Positions 22,241-35,195 of a stretch of DNA of 64,000 nucleotides are shown piece by piece; the stretch's first letter is position 1; every line of letters begins with the position of its first letter. The DNA is from Caprimulgus europaeus (lineage: Eukaryota > Chordata > Aves > Caprimulgiformes > Caprimulgidae). The notes beneath the pieces are model-generated. The model saw nothing but the letters and a program-made list of their open reading frames with translations, ran no database searches and was not told the DNA's origin. The stretch spans positions 114,850,246-114,914,245 of the forward strand of contig OU015523.1 of assembly GCA_907165065.1 (NCBI GenBank). Reading direction: 5' to 3'. The translations under genes and the position numbers were made by a program.

Positions 22241-24749
22241 CTCACTTATTCTTTGCATTCGAGCAAAACAGTCTGTCACACCACGACTCAGGACAACACC
22301 TGTTGGGAGATAACTGCAAACGCCACAGACAGGATATGCTCCAAACCACTGTCATCTGTGCAAAATGTGTGCAGTGCAGAGGTTTTTCCTTTCAAGCTGC
22401 AGGAGTAGACAGCGAGACATCGATGAACTTTGCTCTGAAGTTAAGTTTGAAATGTGTAGCTTCATTTGGGTTCCCAAAGTGCCAGATGCCATATACTAAT
22501 TTGTATTAAATAAATAAGATGCATGTGACAAAGGAGGACAGAGCTTGCATGTCAGCGTGTGGCATAGTTACCAGGTGCCACTGACAGTGTGTCAGTGGGT
22601 TCACATAGCATGTGCTGGCAATTAGGGCTCCTCACAGCAGACCTGACGCAGAAGGGGCTTGTGTCCTACTTTGCATTGTTTTCAGGGCAACCAGGCCATG
22701 CTGGATTGTTGTCCTGCTTCCAGGTTTTGCCCCACTTTTGAGAATGATGCAGGAGCTACACCTGCAGAAGAGGTTACTGTGCAGCTATATTCATCCTCTT
22801 TGTGTCTGCTCAGCACAGAGAAAGGTATGCCCCACAGTTTTTAAAGAATTAGATCTTGAGATAGCCTGCTTCATTGGGTTAATTTGGAAAAATACAGGGC
22901 AAGTTTCTGTCAATTCTAACAACAAATAATGTATTATGGCACACTGCTTCTTTGAGACTTACCTCTACACAACTGTGCACTGGTGTAGTCAAAATATTAC
23001 AAATTATTGTGTAGACTTATTTTCCAAATTAGAAATACTTTTTTGTTCAGTTTAAATATATTCCTAATAAATTTTAGATACACTACAGTAGTCCTGGTTG
23101 GAATGAACATAAAAATACACATGTAGATTTTTGCACCACACTTACTTACACTGATTAAAAGAAAAAATAAAATCATGCCTCAGATGCTTTCTGTTTAACA
23201 TAGGCAATATGTAAGGCATCATGATCCTTTTCAAACTACAGATGTAGTTATCATGGCTTCATGGCTTGAAACAAAGAAGAGCTGTCTTCTGAGAATTACC
23301 ACTTCTGAATAGTTACTTTGCAGTTCTGCCATACAAAAGTAACAATTGCACTTGACAGAACAGTCTTGTTCTTGATAGAAGCAAAAGTTTACCTGATTTT
23401 TTTTTTCTTCCCCAGAAGTTTAGAAGGAAGTTTGCCCAAGGAAATACCTATTTTCTGTATTCATCAGTGCAAAGAAGGATTTTCCTCCAGTGAATAATAA
23501 TCTACCTTTAAGAAGAGCTTTTCCATTACAGTGTCTCCCTTCATCTACCTCTGTCCCAGTTTCCCTTTTCAGAAAGCTGATATCCTCAGTGCCCATTATC
23601 TATGTGCTACTCTGGTCTTATTGACTTATTATGAAAAACTATCAGGGATTATAATTTATTTTCATGCCTCAGGCTCTTTCTGGGCATGTTTCCATAGTCT
23701 GTATATATGCTTTTAGGACAAATGTACCATTTTGTTTTCTGTTATTACTACAGGATTTATCTTTAATTGTTTGGCAAAAGATTAAACTGTCCCTGAGCAT
23801 AAATGTGACTTATTTAAGGTTATCGATAAAAGGATAAGTTATAAATGTTAATCTGATTTGCTTTTTAAAACTATTGATTGACCTGCACTGAACAATCTGT
23901 GGATGTTCTTACTCATCTTTTTTGGTAGCCTTATTTCAAATTAAAAAAAATTCTCTTTGAAAGTGAAATGCTTATTTAAGCCTATTGATTGTTACAGTTA
24001 GTATGAAATAGCTCATTGCAGAAAGCAATCTATCACAAAGAACAGGGTATTTTCTTCACAGCTGTATTTTTAAGACTTTTTTATTTTTAAGTTTTGGGAA
24101 ATTTTCTTCTAATTCTATGTCTAGGAAACATAACTGCTCTGTGTTTATTTTTGAAAGCAATCTAAGTTTTCTAAGGCAAACTGTGCTTGTGTTGCAGGAT
24201 AAGACCTGGGATTGCCTGGATGGTAGAACAATTGAATATTCCATGCACTGCTCTGCTGCCGGAGGCTGTACTCCCTTGTTTGTCTTTTGTTTTTTGTTTA
24301 TTTTCCATCCCCATTCTGAAGGCAAATGACTGCTTCCTAGAGATACATTGTTTTCTGTGTTTTGTTGATTTGATTTTCTGAAGGGACTTTGGTTACAGAA
24401 CTCAAAACTCTTTGTAAACATGATTGAAATTTCAGGACAGGTGAAATCTCTTGAATTTTGGGTATTCCAGTAGAACAGAAGAAGAAATTTTGTCTCTTTC
24501 TAGTAGCTAGAATAGCACTGGATTTTGGTTTCAGCCTGGGATTTCTTATGAGAGACACACTGATAACATACTACTGTTTTCATTTTTGTCGGTGAAAGTG
24601 AAGGACTTCATGTTTTGTTAGTCTAGAAGTGCAAGATCTGGGCGAGGGGGGAGGGCAAGGTGGTGGGGAATATTTAAATTAATAAGCTAAATTGGCATTT
24701 GGATAGGCAAATAGGATATTCCATATCATATAATCTCATATTCAGTATA
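22241..24749. other. Upstream intergenic DNA, no gene seen
   Basis: AT-rich, without recognised repeats. The 105-123-codon frames at 22.1-22.9 kb and 24.05-24.42 kb show no family features. Confidence 0.5.
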
Positions 24750-25108
24750 TTAGTGAGGGTCTCTTCCTCTTTTGGCTCTGACTTTTGCTCAGATTCTTGC
24801 TCTTCCAGGACTGTGGTTTCAGTTTGGGATTGACTCTCCTCCAGGTTTGTTATCTGGGAACAGGCTGGGCTTGGTCAATGGATGGTGAGCAACTGCACTG
24901 TGTATCACTCATTTGCATATTTTATTACCATTATTATTGTAATTCTTATTGTAATGCTATTATTTTAAGTTTTATTTCCATTATTAAATTGTTCTTATCT
25001 CAACCTATGAGTCTCATTACCCTTGCCCCCAGTTCTCTCACCTGGCCCTTGGGACGGGGGGCAGTGAGCAAACAGCTGTTTGTCTGCTAGCCAAGTGAAA
25101 CCACCACA
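24750..25108 (+). mobile_element. ERVL-type LTR, 3' fragment
   Basis: It carries the typical 3' half of an abundant avian LTR: GGTGAGCAACTGCACTGTGTATCAC, an AT-rich ATTATTATT stretch, TTAAATTGTTCTTATCTCAACC and the terminus AAACCACCACA at 25108. In reverse complement it matches the LTR starting at 63410. The left border is approximate. Confidence 0.75.
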
Positions 25109-27039
25109 CCAGGGAAATAAGGACTGGGACTGGAGCTGGAACATGATGGACTGATGTGAATAAAAAACAAGTCAGACATGGTGATTGCTTCATTAGAATA
25201 GACCATTTTCTGATAACCACCATCACATCAACAAATTAATGTGCTTAGCTGGATTTGGTTTTCTACTGTTACCTACAATTCACAGGCAACAGTCTGGCCC
25301 TTTCAGTCTGGTAACTAAAACGAGTACCAGTGAGTCAACAGTGGCTGATGGTGTAGTGCTGTTCAGTCCCAATATCAGATGTGTCTCAGGGTTTGAGGCA
25401 GAACAATAGGTTATTGTCTAAATTGGAAGTTATTGTCTGGATTCATTGCCTTGCCTGAATAACAAAAGATGACCCACCTAATTATCTGTCTTCCTAGGTA
25501 TAGCTGCTCTTTGGGGGTAATGCATTTAGAGCCATGTGTCTCTCTTAAGTGACAGTCAACATAAGTCTGAACACCACTTCAGTTACTGTAATAGCATTCA
25601 AGAGAGAAACATTACTGTAGTACCTGAAGTGGTGTAGCGCTCTTATGATGGTCTTCATTCCAGGTGAGTTTCATCTATTAAAGTCTTTGAGGTGAAGTGT
25701 GGTTTAAGAGTATTAAATCATTCACTGCAGGAGAGTAATCTTCTTAATGCTGAAATTATAGATCTAGTTTAGGATTTTCGTCTGTTAGTTTCTGAAAGGG
25801 TTCAAAAGAATCTCCAACTAATTTTTCATCTAAGGTACAGTAATGATCTTGCTTTTCTTCTGGAACTCTCCTAGCACAAAGGAAAAAATCATATTAGAGA
25901 ACAAAGTTTCTTTTATGATAAATGTTAACTATTCATGCATTGATTGGAATTCATTAACTGGACAAAATGCCTGGAGATAAGTTTGTGGAAGTGGCTCAGA
26001 ATAGTTTTTTAACTCACTAGGATTATTAACACAAGCAGTAAGAAATTAAATACTGCCAGACTTGGTATTGCTGACATGAAGGATATGATCGAAAGCAGAA
26101 CATCAAATGAAGAATTCAGGAAGCAATTTGGAACATGCTGTGGTGTTTAAAACTAAAAAGGAGAAAAGTGAGCGTGTCTAGCTTAACAAAGTGAAGCTTG
26201 TCTGGCAGGGGTGACAAAACTGGCCTTTTTCTAGTTTTGAATTGTAATTACTGAGAAGAGGATACTTGAAAAATGCACTAATATGAGGGAGTAAACAGGT
26301 TTAGAGTATCATCAGGGGTCATTTAAGGTTTCGCAGAAGGGAAGAAAAAACAAAAACACTTCAAATTTTAAAAGTTAAGATACTTCAAGTAGCATATACA
26401 CAGAAATACGTAGTCTTTTTCAGTTAAGGATCTCAGAGGGGCTACATTCAAAAGCATAGTAGGCCACTGAGATATGCAAATTGACAATAACTGATTATTT
26501 TGGCGGGAGCAGCCTAATAATAATTTCCTCCACTGTTAACATGCTCTAAACTTGATTTACTTGTGGAACAAGTGTGTCCCTTACAGATAACAAGTGACCA
26601 TCTAAAGCTGTGTCATAGGGTAACACTAAAAGGTTTGAATTCAGGTTTTACCAACCTTAATTTTGAGATTTGCTTGTCACTTTCTTCACTTACAACTTTA
26701 AGCTGCATTTTCTGGAATTTTTTATAAGATTTTTCTTTAAAAAGAAAACTGAAAATCGAATATTCTGTCATTCAGGATTTATCGACCTTCATATGGACTG
26801 TCACTGACAGTGAATATTATGTATTTAAATCTTCTCTACAGCTCTTTCCCTTCAAAGTAATGAGATAATAACTAGTCACAATTAGTTGTCATTCTATTTT
26901 TTTCATCGGCATTAAATCAGTCTGAGGCTATTGAGTTTCATGGCCGCTTGCTTTCAGCAAAAGACTTGAGGTGCTCAGGAATCTGGGTTCATTCTGGATT
27001 CAGGAAAGGATTTGGTTTTATGGTTCTGAAGTTTCAACC

Positions 27040-27420
27040 TGCTTTTCCCATATTTGTTCCCTTCTGCTCTACCCTACCCTGTTCCTCCATATCTGCTCCC
27101 TTTTGCTGTATCGCACCTTGTTCCTACTCTAATCTCTTTTCTTCCCCCTCCTTGCATTGTTCCTGTTTGCTTTCTCTGACAGCTTTTTGTCTCTTCTTTT
27201 GAGATCTCTCTTTGAGATCTCAGTACCTCTCTTTCCTCACGTGCAGGGAGTCTCCTTGTCTAGCAAAGCACAGTTCTCCTTTCACTACCATGAATATTTT
27301 CTTTCCCCTTTTCCTACTTGCACGGCTTCCTAATCTCTCCACCCATTTCCTGCAGTTCCATCCTTCAGTCCTGCATTTTCTTTCTCCCTCGCTGCTGATC
27401 CCTCTTTCTCTTCCCAGGTA
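27040..27420. repeat. Pyrimidine-rich strand-asymmetric tract
   Basis: The plus strand is mostly C and T, with many CTTTCC, TTCCTC and CCCTT words. Comparable tracts lie at 18345-18780, 48045-48470 and 55945-56160. The small open frames here are low-complexity Ser/Leu/Phe/Pro products and are not genes. Confidence 0.5.
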
Positions 27421-28284
27421 TCTGTACCTCAAGGTACCTTGTCTTACGGCTTTGTTCACTTTTTATGTATGAAATTCTGGCCCAGGCTTCTGGAACAGGC
27501 TGGCCCTTGTACCAGCCTTGCCTGGCAGATTGTCCTAACTTACCTTTTCCTCTCACTATGTCCTGATTTTGACTTGCATTGGGCTGATTTTTGTCCTCTG
27601 TCCAAGGTGAAGAAAACTTCCTTTGTGTATTCAAGGGTGTTAGCATGGTTTGAGGCCAATGAGCATATAGGAGCCTTTTTGCTTTCATTTCCAGTCATAA
27701 ACCCAGTCCAGTCACTCTTAGGACAGACATTTCAGGGGAGACCTTTGGAGGAACCTGCAACCTTCTATTGAGCTGTGAACAGTAAGGTCAGGGTGAGTGG
27801 TAAGGAGGGGATGAAACACATTCAACCAATCTGTTGAGGGGGCATTTGCAATAGTGACAGAGGAGAGAGCGCAGAATCTCTGCAGATTTTGGGGGATTCA
27901 CATTTCAGTCAGTGTTAGAACTTGAGGAAAGGTCATATTCAAGAGAATGATAGCTACAGACAGGGCTGCCCTGTAACTCTGGGGACAGCTTGACATTAGC
28001 CTAAAATTTGGGTCTGAGCAGCACAGATCCAGAGGATGTGCCAGCAGCTCTTTATGGTGTGGCCGTGTGGTGGGGTTCAGTTAATGCATATCTTCTTGAG
28101 GGTCTATAGTAGAAGGGTTGATGAGCCTTGAGTTTACTGCATCTTCTTGGAAAAGGAGGTAGAAAGTGAGTATCAGCTCCAGAGCATTCTCTTCCAAGCA
28201 GTATTTGCCTATCCATAGTGTCTGATCTGCAAACTTACATCCCTAGGTGCTTTTGTGTCTATCTTCTCTGTCATCTTAAAGCGC

Positions 28285-28307
28285 TTTTTTTTTTTTTTTT
28301 TTTTTTT
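28285..28307. repeat. Poly-T run (23 T)
   Basis: An uninterrupted T23 follows GCGC. No element with a recognisable poly-A tail is attached on the minus strand, so it is listed as a simple repeat. Confidence 0.9.
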
Positions 28308-31300
28308 GACCACCCTTTGGAATAAACTGGACACCTTTTTTAGCCAGTTTTTTTGTAACTATGATTACCCTTTCTTGGCTTCACTCTCATGTTCTTGTTT
28401 TTATAATAGGGAGTTTCTCCATTCCTGAATTTCCATCTCAAACCTTGAAGAAGCATTCAAAATTTCTCTGGGGTTTCCTTTATTTTCTTATTCTTTATCC
28501 TAAAACTAGCAGGGTTCAGGGAAGGTAAACATAAAGCTTGTCATAGACAATGCCAGTGCTGTAACTGTAAGAGCAGAAAACTATGAAGCCACTTTTGCTG
28601 GGTAGCAGCTGATCGTGGTCCAAACATGAAAACTTATCTATCTTGGGGTTTTCTTATTTTTTTTTCTTGTACTTTTTCCCCACCAGCATAATTTCAGGCT
28701 TCCTCTGAGATCTTTGAAATTATGTCTTCTCCTATCTTTTCTCCTGTGTTTGAATCATGATAGCTCATGCTGTTATGTAAATTTGTTCTTTCAGGCTTTC
28801 GTTTATGATTGTGGAGGCTGCTTTGTTTCATAGACAATGGGACTAAGTAGGTGAAGCTGGAGGAAAATAGCCTAACGGGCCTAGCAGAGTGGCAGCATTC
28901 ATACTACTTTGTCCAGTCCTAATTAAAACTATGTCCCTGAAATGTGACAAAGTAGTGAAAAAAAGCCTTCTATTTTGCACAGCCACATTCCCATATGGGA
29001 ATGTTAAACCTGGCCCTTCCCAATTTGGCACATTCTCCTACCTCTTTCTAAAATAGCTCCTCTGGCCAGGGTCGTTTGAGTGCACCTGAGCAGTTGCCAC
29101 CAAGCACCTGGGAACCTGTGGCATCCTCACAATGAGGCTAATCATGTACTAGTCCAACAGTGTTACAGGAGTGGTCTTAATCCTGGATGCAAGGAAGCGT
29201 GTGCAACACTGAGGTGCAGGTAAGATTGAGGCAGCTATTTGGTCCTGCCTGCACATTGTCTCACAACCAGGACAAGCAAATGCTGCTTTCCTGCTCTGGT
29301 GCCTCATCAAACACTTGGACTTTATTTTTGCCTCGAAAAATTAATCCTAACAGAAATGGCCAGGCTGAGTGGCAGAAGGTGTGCAAAGAGGAGCTAGCAC
29401 TTGATCTGACAGAAGTGGTGTAAAAGTGAGCAAAGTGCCATTTCTGTCTTCAGCAAGTTTCTGACCTGCTTCTGTCTTCTCAGTGAGGTCAGCTGTGGCC
29501 TGTCAGAGGGGATGTGTGTGGAGGGAGAGATCGCCAAGTTTTGAGAGTGCAACTGATTATAAATGGAATACTTTCACACATTAATATTTATGCAACATCC
29601 CCACAAATGGCAAAGAAAGGTTAATTTTAGGTTAAGTTGTATTTCAGTGGAATGCAAATCTGAAGAGGTGTTGTGAGACTTCAGTGGCACCACTGATATG
29701 AAAAAGTGAGGGTCTTTTCTGATCAGTAGGCAAGGGAGTTTTATCATATTAAATCTATAGGTTCTCATGAACGGCTGAAGGTACATAAGTTCCTTCATCA
29801 GTTTCACAGCCTCTTGCAGACAGATTTTAGTGAAACTGATTACTGTGCTGTTAATTATTAAATGATACCATAATATCCCTAATGGGCTTGAACTGTCAAC
29901 AAAAATGTTTTAGTTTCATTTTTGACCATGCTAATTATAGTCTCACCTATCTTGTTTCATGTTACAATTACTTTAATGTTTTACTTTCTGACTACTCTAG
30001 AAGAAGCAAAACTTATTTTAGTAACATAATGGTAGGATATATAAAGGTTGCAATACAGTTTTGATCTACATTCTTTTTTCAAATGCCATTATATCAAATC
30101 CATTAAGTGCTTACAATGGATGGGCTGCAAAAATTACTATCAGAGGAAAATAAAGAGGTGCTGTATTTCTGTTTCTCAGTGACTCAGTAGCAGATTTTCT
30201 GAGTTCACAAAAAAAATTCTAATTTTTAGTCCTGCAAACTCCATTTCAACTCTGATAGTCAAATGGGCTCTTGACTTCCCAACTATCACCACTGCTAATG
30301 AAGAAAACTCTTTGAAATGAACATCGTCATACTGTGTTCTTTTAATTGCCTATAAAGTTGCTCTGACAGCTTCCTGTCTTCTCCATGAGGATATTTCTGA
30401 ATTGATTGTGAGACTGTGATTAACAAGGACAAACCTCGCCTTTATTTCCAGAACCCCTGTTAAACAAAAGCTGCCATTAAAAAACACCATAGTTTTTAAA
30501 ATTTGGAACTAAGCAAATTGGTATTGCAGTCAGTGAAAGAGCAAATAGAGAATTTCAATCACCTTGCAGATTTCTAGAACACTTCAGCTGGTTTAGAACC
30601 AACTCTAATCCAGAAAAGAAGTATTTGATTGTGAATATGCTTTAGTTTGACTGTGTGAGTGGTAATCTTGGCAGTGATCTGAATCTCTCAGAGCAGAGCC
30701 AAGCCATGAGCTCCAAGGAGCCATCCCTTCATGTGGCTGTTTAATGCTAAACTCTAAATTACATATCCTGGATTGTGCTCTCATATATATTTTAATAAGC
30801 TAAAGGAATGATTTGTTTTAAATAAGCTAATTACTTTTAGGCAAGAAATTGGTTAATGATTAATTGTTAATGGCAGAATTCATGCAATTCCTCTACTTAA
30901 TCACAATCATTTTCACAAACCAATGCACCTACATGCTGTCTGTTTAATAAGACACATTCCCCATTTACTAGCTACAAAGATGAGACAGTGGCTGGATCAG
31001 AAGAAAAATATTTTTGAATTCCTGTTTCTTCAGAAGCTTCTTTTCCTTCCCACAACGTGGTTAGGAGGAGAGACTCTGAAAGGTAATGAATTTTTTTAAA
31101 TTAAAAAAAATATATATTTGTAAAGAGTACTACAGACCAGTAGTTTGATACCACTTATAAATTCTTCTCCAGTTTTAATTTTTTGAACATATAGCACAAA
31201 GATTACAAGAGTCTCATAGAGCTTGTGTTGAATTTTCTCTGTGAACAGGCAAATAACTCCCTTTGCTCTGAGCTTTGTTATTCTGACCTGCTAACCTGTA

Positions 31301-32499
31301 TGTAGTCATGATTCAGAAGGAATTGTTCCAACAGGACATTTTCAAAACATGTAGTCATTTTTATTAAGTCATTAAGGATGGCAAGCAGCACTTTTTCAAG
31401 GTTTTATTTTTTCTTAGCTAGTCAAAAAGAGAAGAAGGGAGAAGCTTTTGGTCAACCATAAGCTTAAGTGTATCATTACCAGAGTTACAGGACTGGTTAA
31501 ATTTGTGAATGATGACATTAGAGTGGCTGTGAGAATATCCTACAGCCCTGGCTGCCAAACTCTTAGCTCAGACTTTCTTATGAACTCCCAGCATTGCAAC
31601 ATATCCACACTTTTATTGTATCCACCATGTGCACCTTGCCTATGACTCTGTCTCATCAGACAGAGTTAGGTTCAGAGATGCTATTCAAGGTAATGAGTTT
31701 TTTTACATGCCAGAAAAATTGAATATAATAAATTGGTGTAATTTATAAGAGAAAGCAAGACTGATGAGAGGTGGTAGGAGAAGTAGCTAACAGGGAGTTA
31801 CATACAAAATAATTCAAGACTGCAACAAGACAGAAAAAGATGATGACTTTACAAATGTCCTTTTTATCACCCACCATAGCTACTTTTTTGGACAGTTTAG
31901 TTATCAGCTGACAGCAAGCCAACAACTTTCCCTCCAGTTAAGATATATTGGCTCTTCAGTGCTTTGGAAGATTGATCTGGATTCTCATCATCCTCATCAG
32001 TCAGTGAGGAAACAATGGGAAACAATTGCTGAATCTTCATTGCTGATAATAAAGGAGGAATAATAAACAGCATGGGTGATTTTCAGATTCCGGATGTATC
32101 TCATAGACAAATCATATTCTAACTTCTAAAATATAATTACCTTGTTATCTGTGAAATCCTGTTTTACCTTTCTTCCCTTTTATTACATGAAGTTTGTCAT
32201 TCTTCTTTATATATTTAGGATCTTGCATCATCATGTCACTTTTTTATATTTATTCTCCTCAATTGTAAAGTTTTTCCTTTTCTATTTACATAGCAGAGCC
32301 AATTGGAAAGTGCTGCCTCTCCTGCCCTAGAAATGCTTTTCAGAGCTTATCTATCAGCCTACAGATCTCTTTTCACTGAGGTACTTCCTTAAAAGTTATT
32401 TCCATTCTTACAGAAAGTCAAACAACTACCAGTGAATAGGAATCTCTAACCAGTCAGTCTACTTAAAAAAAAAGGTTTGAGTAAGCAAAAAATTGTTTT

Positions 32500-32775
32500 C
32501 ACAGAGTCACAGAATGGTGGGGGTTGGAAGAGACCTCTGGAGATCTTTAGTCCAACCCCCCTGCCAAAGCAGGTTCCCTACAGCAAGTTGCACAGCACTG
32601 CATCCAGGCAGGTTTTCAACATCTCCAGAGAAGGAGACTCCACAACCTCTCTGGGCAGCCTGTCCCAGGGCTCTGGCACCCTCACAGTAAAGAAGTTTTT
32701 CCACCCCTGAAAAGAGTCTGGCCCCATCCTCTTGACATCCGCCCTTTAGATATTTATAAACATTAATAAAGTGTG
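32500..32775 (-). repeat. CR1 LINE 3' fragment
   Basis: It starts CACAGAGTCACAGAATGG and reads through the full UTR into the ORF2 carboxy end (ATATTTATAAACATTAATAAAG, antisense). It is close to the 19.5-kb copy, including the shared CAGCAAGTTGCACAG stretch that marks the subfamily. Confidence 0.92.
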
Positions 32776-33202
32776 AGGGACTTCACCATTGTCACGGAAA
32801 ACATGGCCCTCGAAGGGGTGTTCAAGGACCTGCACAGGCAAGTTTTAGGGGAGGGTAGATGATGACCACCTGACTGCACAGCACTACACCACACCACTGT
32901 TGGAGCCTGCTGCATGTGTGACCTCCCACCTCTGTGTCACTGAGGAAATGAGATGCCCTTGTCCCCCCTCACCGTTACCTCACAGCAGGAGCCATGGTGG
33001 TGACTATTCTTGGAGCCCTATCCTGACTGTTTGCTTGATTTCCACCTTTTGTTCCATCCCATCCTATTGCTATTCTCCTTATGACTTTTTCTTTTTGTAA
33101 CGAAAGGTGTTTTGGGTGTACGGCATTTGACCTCATTTGTGTCTTAATCTTGCTCTTGGGATTGTATTGGAACCTTCCCCAACACTGGATCGGGACATAA
33201 GG
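32776..33202. other. Short intergenic stretch, unclear
   Basis: Sits between a CR1 3' fragment and the TCTTC array. GCAGGAGCCATGG and similar words suggest old repeat sequence, but I cannot assign a family. Confidence 0.3.
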
Positions 33203-33369
33203 TCTTCTCTTCTCTTCTCTTCTCTTCTCTTCTCTTCTCTTCTCTTCTCTTCTCTTCTCTTCTCTTCTCTTCTCTTCTCTTCTCTTCTCTTCTCTTCTCT
33301 TCTCTTCTCTTCTCTTCTCTTCTCTTCTCTTCTCTTCTCTTCTCTTCTCTTCTCTTCTCTTCTCTTCTC
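33203..33369. repeat. Pentanucleotide microsatellite (TCTTC)n, about 33 units
   Basis: There are 167 bp of perfect TCTTC repeat (GAAGA on the minus strand) with no interruption. It directly abuts a truncated CR1 on its right. On the minus strand it joins the CR1 reading frame and would encode REEKR repeats. Confidence 0.97.
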
Positions 33370-33530
33370 ACCCAGCTCTCTCTTTCCTCATAAGAAAGAT
33401 GCTCCAGCCCCTTAATCATCTTTGTAGTCCTCCACTGGACTCTCTCCAGAAGTTCCCTATCTCTCTTGGACTGTGGGGCTGAAAACTGGACACAATATTC
33501 CAGATGTGGCCTCACCAGTGTGGAGTAATT
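33370..33530 (-). repeat. CR1 LINE fragment truncated by microsatellite
   Basis: The minus strand reads [36 protein letters not shown], the CR1 ORF2 carboxy end. About four codons later, after GAGCTGGGT, it runs into the GAAGA array. The normal CR1 sequence beyond this point, including the 3' UTR, is missing. Confidence 0.9.
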
Positions 33531-34146
33531 TCTGGAGGTAACTTAAAAATCAGAAAATGGCCATGTCCACACACTAAGGGAACGTACAGTGTTGAAGAAG
33601 ATCCCAGGGGAAAAATGCAGCTGGTATGCAAGGAATTCCTCTAACATCACCTTCCTTCTGACTGCTGATCAGTGCAGGAGATGGGAAAGAGTGGTGGCTC
33701 CTTCTCCAACTCCCATACCAGTGGCAGTTTTGACTCAACGAGGCTTAATGTATAGTCTACTCGCGATTCTGGACTGACAGCTGATGCCCTTTTTGACAAC
33801 TATCTCCCTTTGTGGACCTTGACAAAAACCATAACTCCATACCACTGACCCCCCTCTTTCCCCCTTACAGAGCACACCTCTAAGTTTTGGTAACTTCTAC
33901 TTTAAAAGGGGAATGGAAGCCAATCACCATAAAGGTATGACCAGAGTCACTCAAGTTCCACCTTGCAGGTAAAAAATAGTACAAAAATAGCCCAAAGAAA
34001 GGAGGGAATTAGGGAAGACACCATCACAGTCAGGGAGGACTGGCAGACCAGTCAGGGCTGACTGCATCTCAGATCCCTGACCCCTGGGACCAGCCAACGG
34101 GCTGAGCCTCTCTTCCCCCACATTGGCACACTTTTGGATAAGACTT
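33531..34146. other. Short intergenic stretch, nothing recognised
   Basis: Single-copy-looking DNA between two minus-strand CR1 fragments. No gene or family seen. Confidence 0.4.
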
Positions 34147-35195
34147 CGACTTAGCCAAGGATCTTCCTCAAAAACTTAGAAAATCTATAGAGATCCACTG
34201 CTTTCCCCTCATCTACCCAGCTGGTGATGACATCACAGAAGGTTACCAGATTGGTCAAGCATGATTTCCCCTTAGTGAAACCATGTTGACTGCTTCTGAT
34301 AACCTTCTTTTCTTCCAACTGCTTAGAGACGTTATCAAGAATGAGCTGTTCCATCACCTTCCCAGGGATGGAGGTGAGGCTGGCTGGCCTGTAGTTACCC
34401 AGATCCCCCTTCTTGCCCTTTTTGAAGGTTGGAGTGACATGGGCTATCCTCCAGTTTTCAGACACCATTCCCATTCTCAAAGACCTTTCAAAGATGATAG
34501 AGAGCGGTTTAACAATTATTTCTGCCCGCTCCTTCAGCACACATGGGTGCCTCCCATCAAGCCCCATGGATTTGTGTATTTTGGTTTTGTTTAGGCTGTC
34601 TCTGATCAGCTCTTCCTTAATCAAGGGGCAGTCTTTCTCTCTCTGGACACTCTCTCTCCCCTCTAGCATCTGGGATTCCTGAGGGGCACTTTTAGCCATA
34701 AAGACTGAAGCAAAGAAGGCATTCAGTGTCTCTGCCTTCTCTGCATCTCCTGTTACCAGGGCACCCGCCTTGTTCAACAGTGGCCTCACATTTTCCCTGG
34801 TCTGCCTTTTGTTATTGATGTACCTGAAAAAGCCTTTTTTGTTGTTTTTAACCTCCTTTGCCAGATTTAGTTCCAAAAGGTCCTTAGCCTTTCTACTTGA
34901 ATCCCTGTAGGGCCTGACCACATTCCTATATTCCTCCCAGGTGACTAGACCCTTTTTCCATGTTTCATGGACCTTCCTCTTCCCCTTGAGTTTTTCCATG
35001 AGCTCCTTGCTCAACCATGCAGGTTTCCTGCCACCCTTGCCTCATTTCTTTCTCCTAGGGATGCACCAATCCTGGGCTTGGAGGAAGTGGTGCTTGAGCA
35101 TTAACCAACTCTCGGGCCCCATTACCTTCCAACACTCTAGTCCATGGGATACCCCCCAAGCAGGTCCTTGAAGAGGTCAAAGTTGACTCTTCAAA
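34147..35195 (-). repeat. CR1 LINE internal fragment with open RT region
   Basis: A 287-codon open frame (35014-34151) covers the ORF2 linker and the amino-terminal half of the reverse transcriptase. Visible motifs are NKKGFFRYINNKR, LNAFFASVF, NWRIAHVTPTFKKGKKGDLGNYRPASLTS (RT blocks 1-2) and SSQHGFTKGKSCLTNL. The frame leaves the family after WVDEGKAVD, where a deletion replaces the catalytic YADD half. Upstream CR1 sequence continues to about 35195 but is frameshifted. The copy lacks both the endonuclease and the RT active site, so it is inactive. Confidence 0.92.

Larger units (their letters stand above)
25109..32499. other. Long repeat-poor intergenic stretch
   Basis: More than 7 kb hold no CR1 or LTR. 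There are a pyrimidine-rich tract (27.04-27.42 kb), T23 (28285) and an AT-rich segment dense in TTAATGA/TAATTA words at 30.78-30.92 kb. Frames of about 110 codons at 27.37-27.77 kb follow the base skew and are not called. Confidence 0.5.

Noticed and set aside
33203-33369. CRISPR-like or satellite array
   Set aside because: The period is 5 bp with no spacers; it is a plain microsatellite in a vertebrate genome.
33137-33515. Frames of 92-123 codons with LLFSS or REEKR repeats
   Set aside because: They are translations of the TCTTC microsatellite and the attached CR1.
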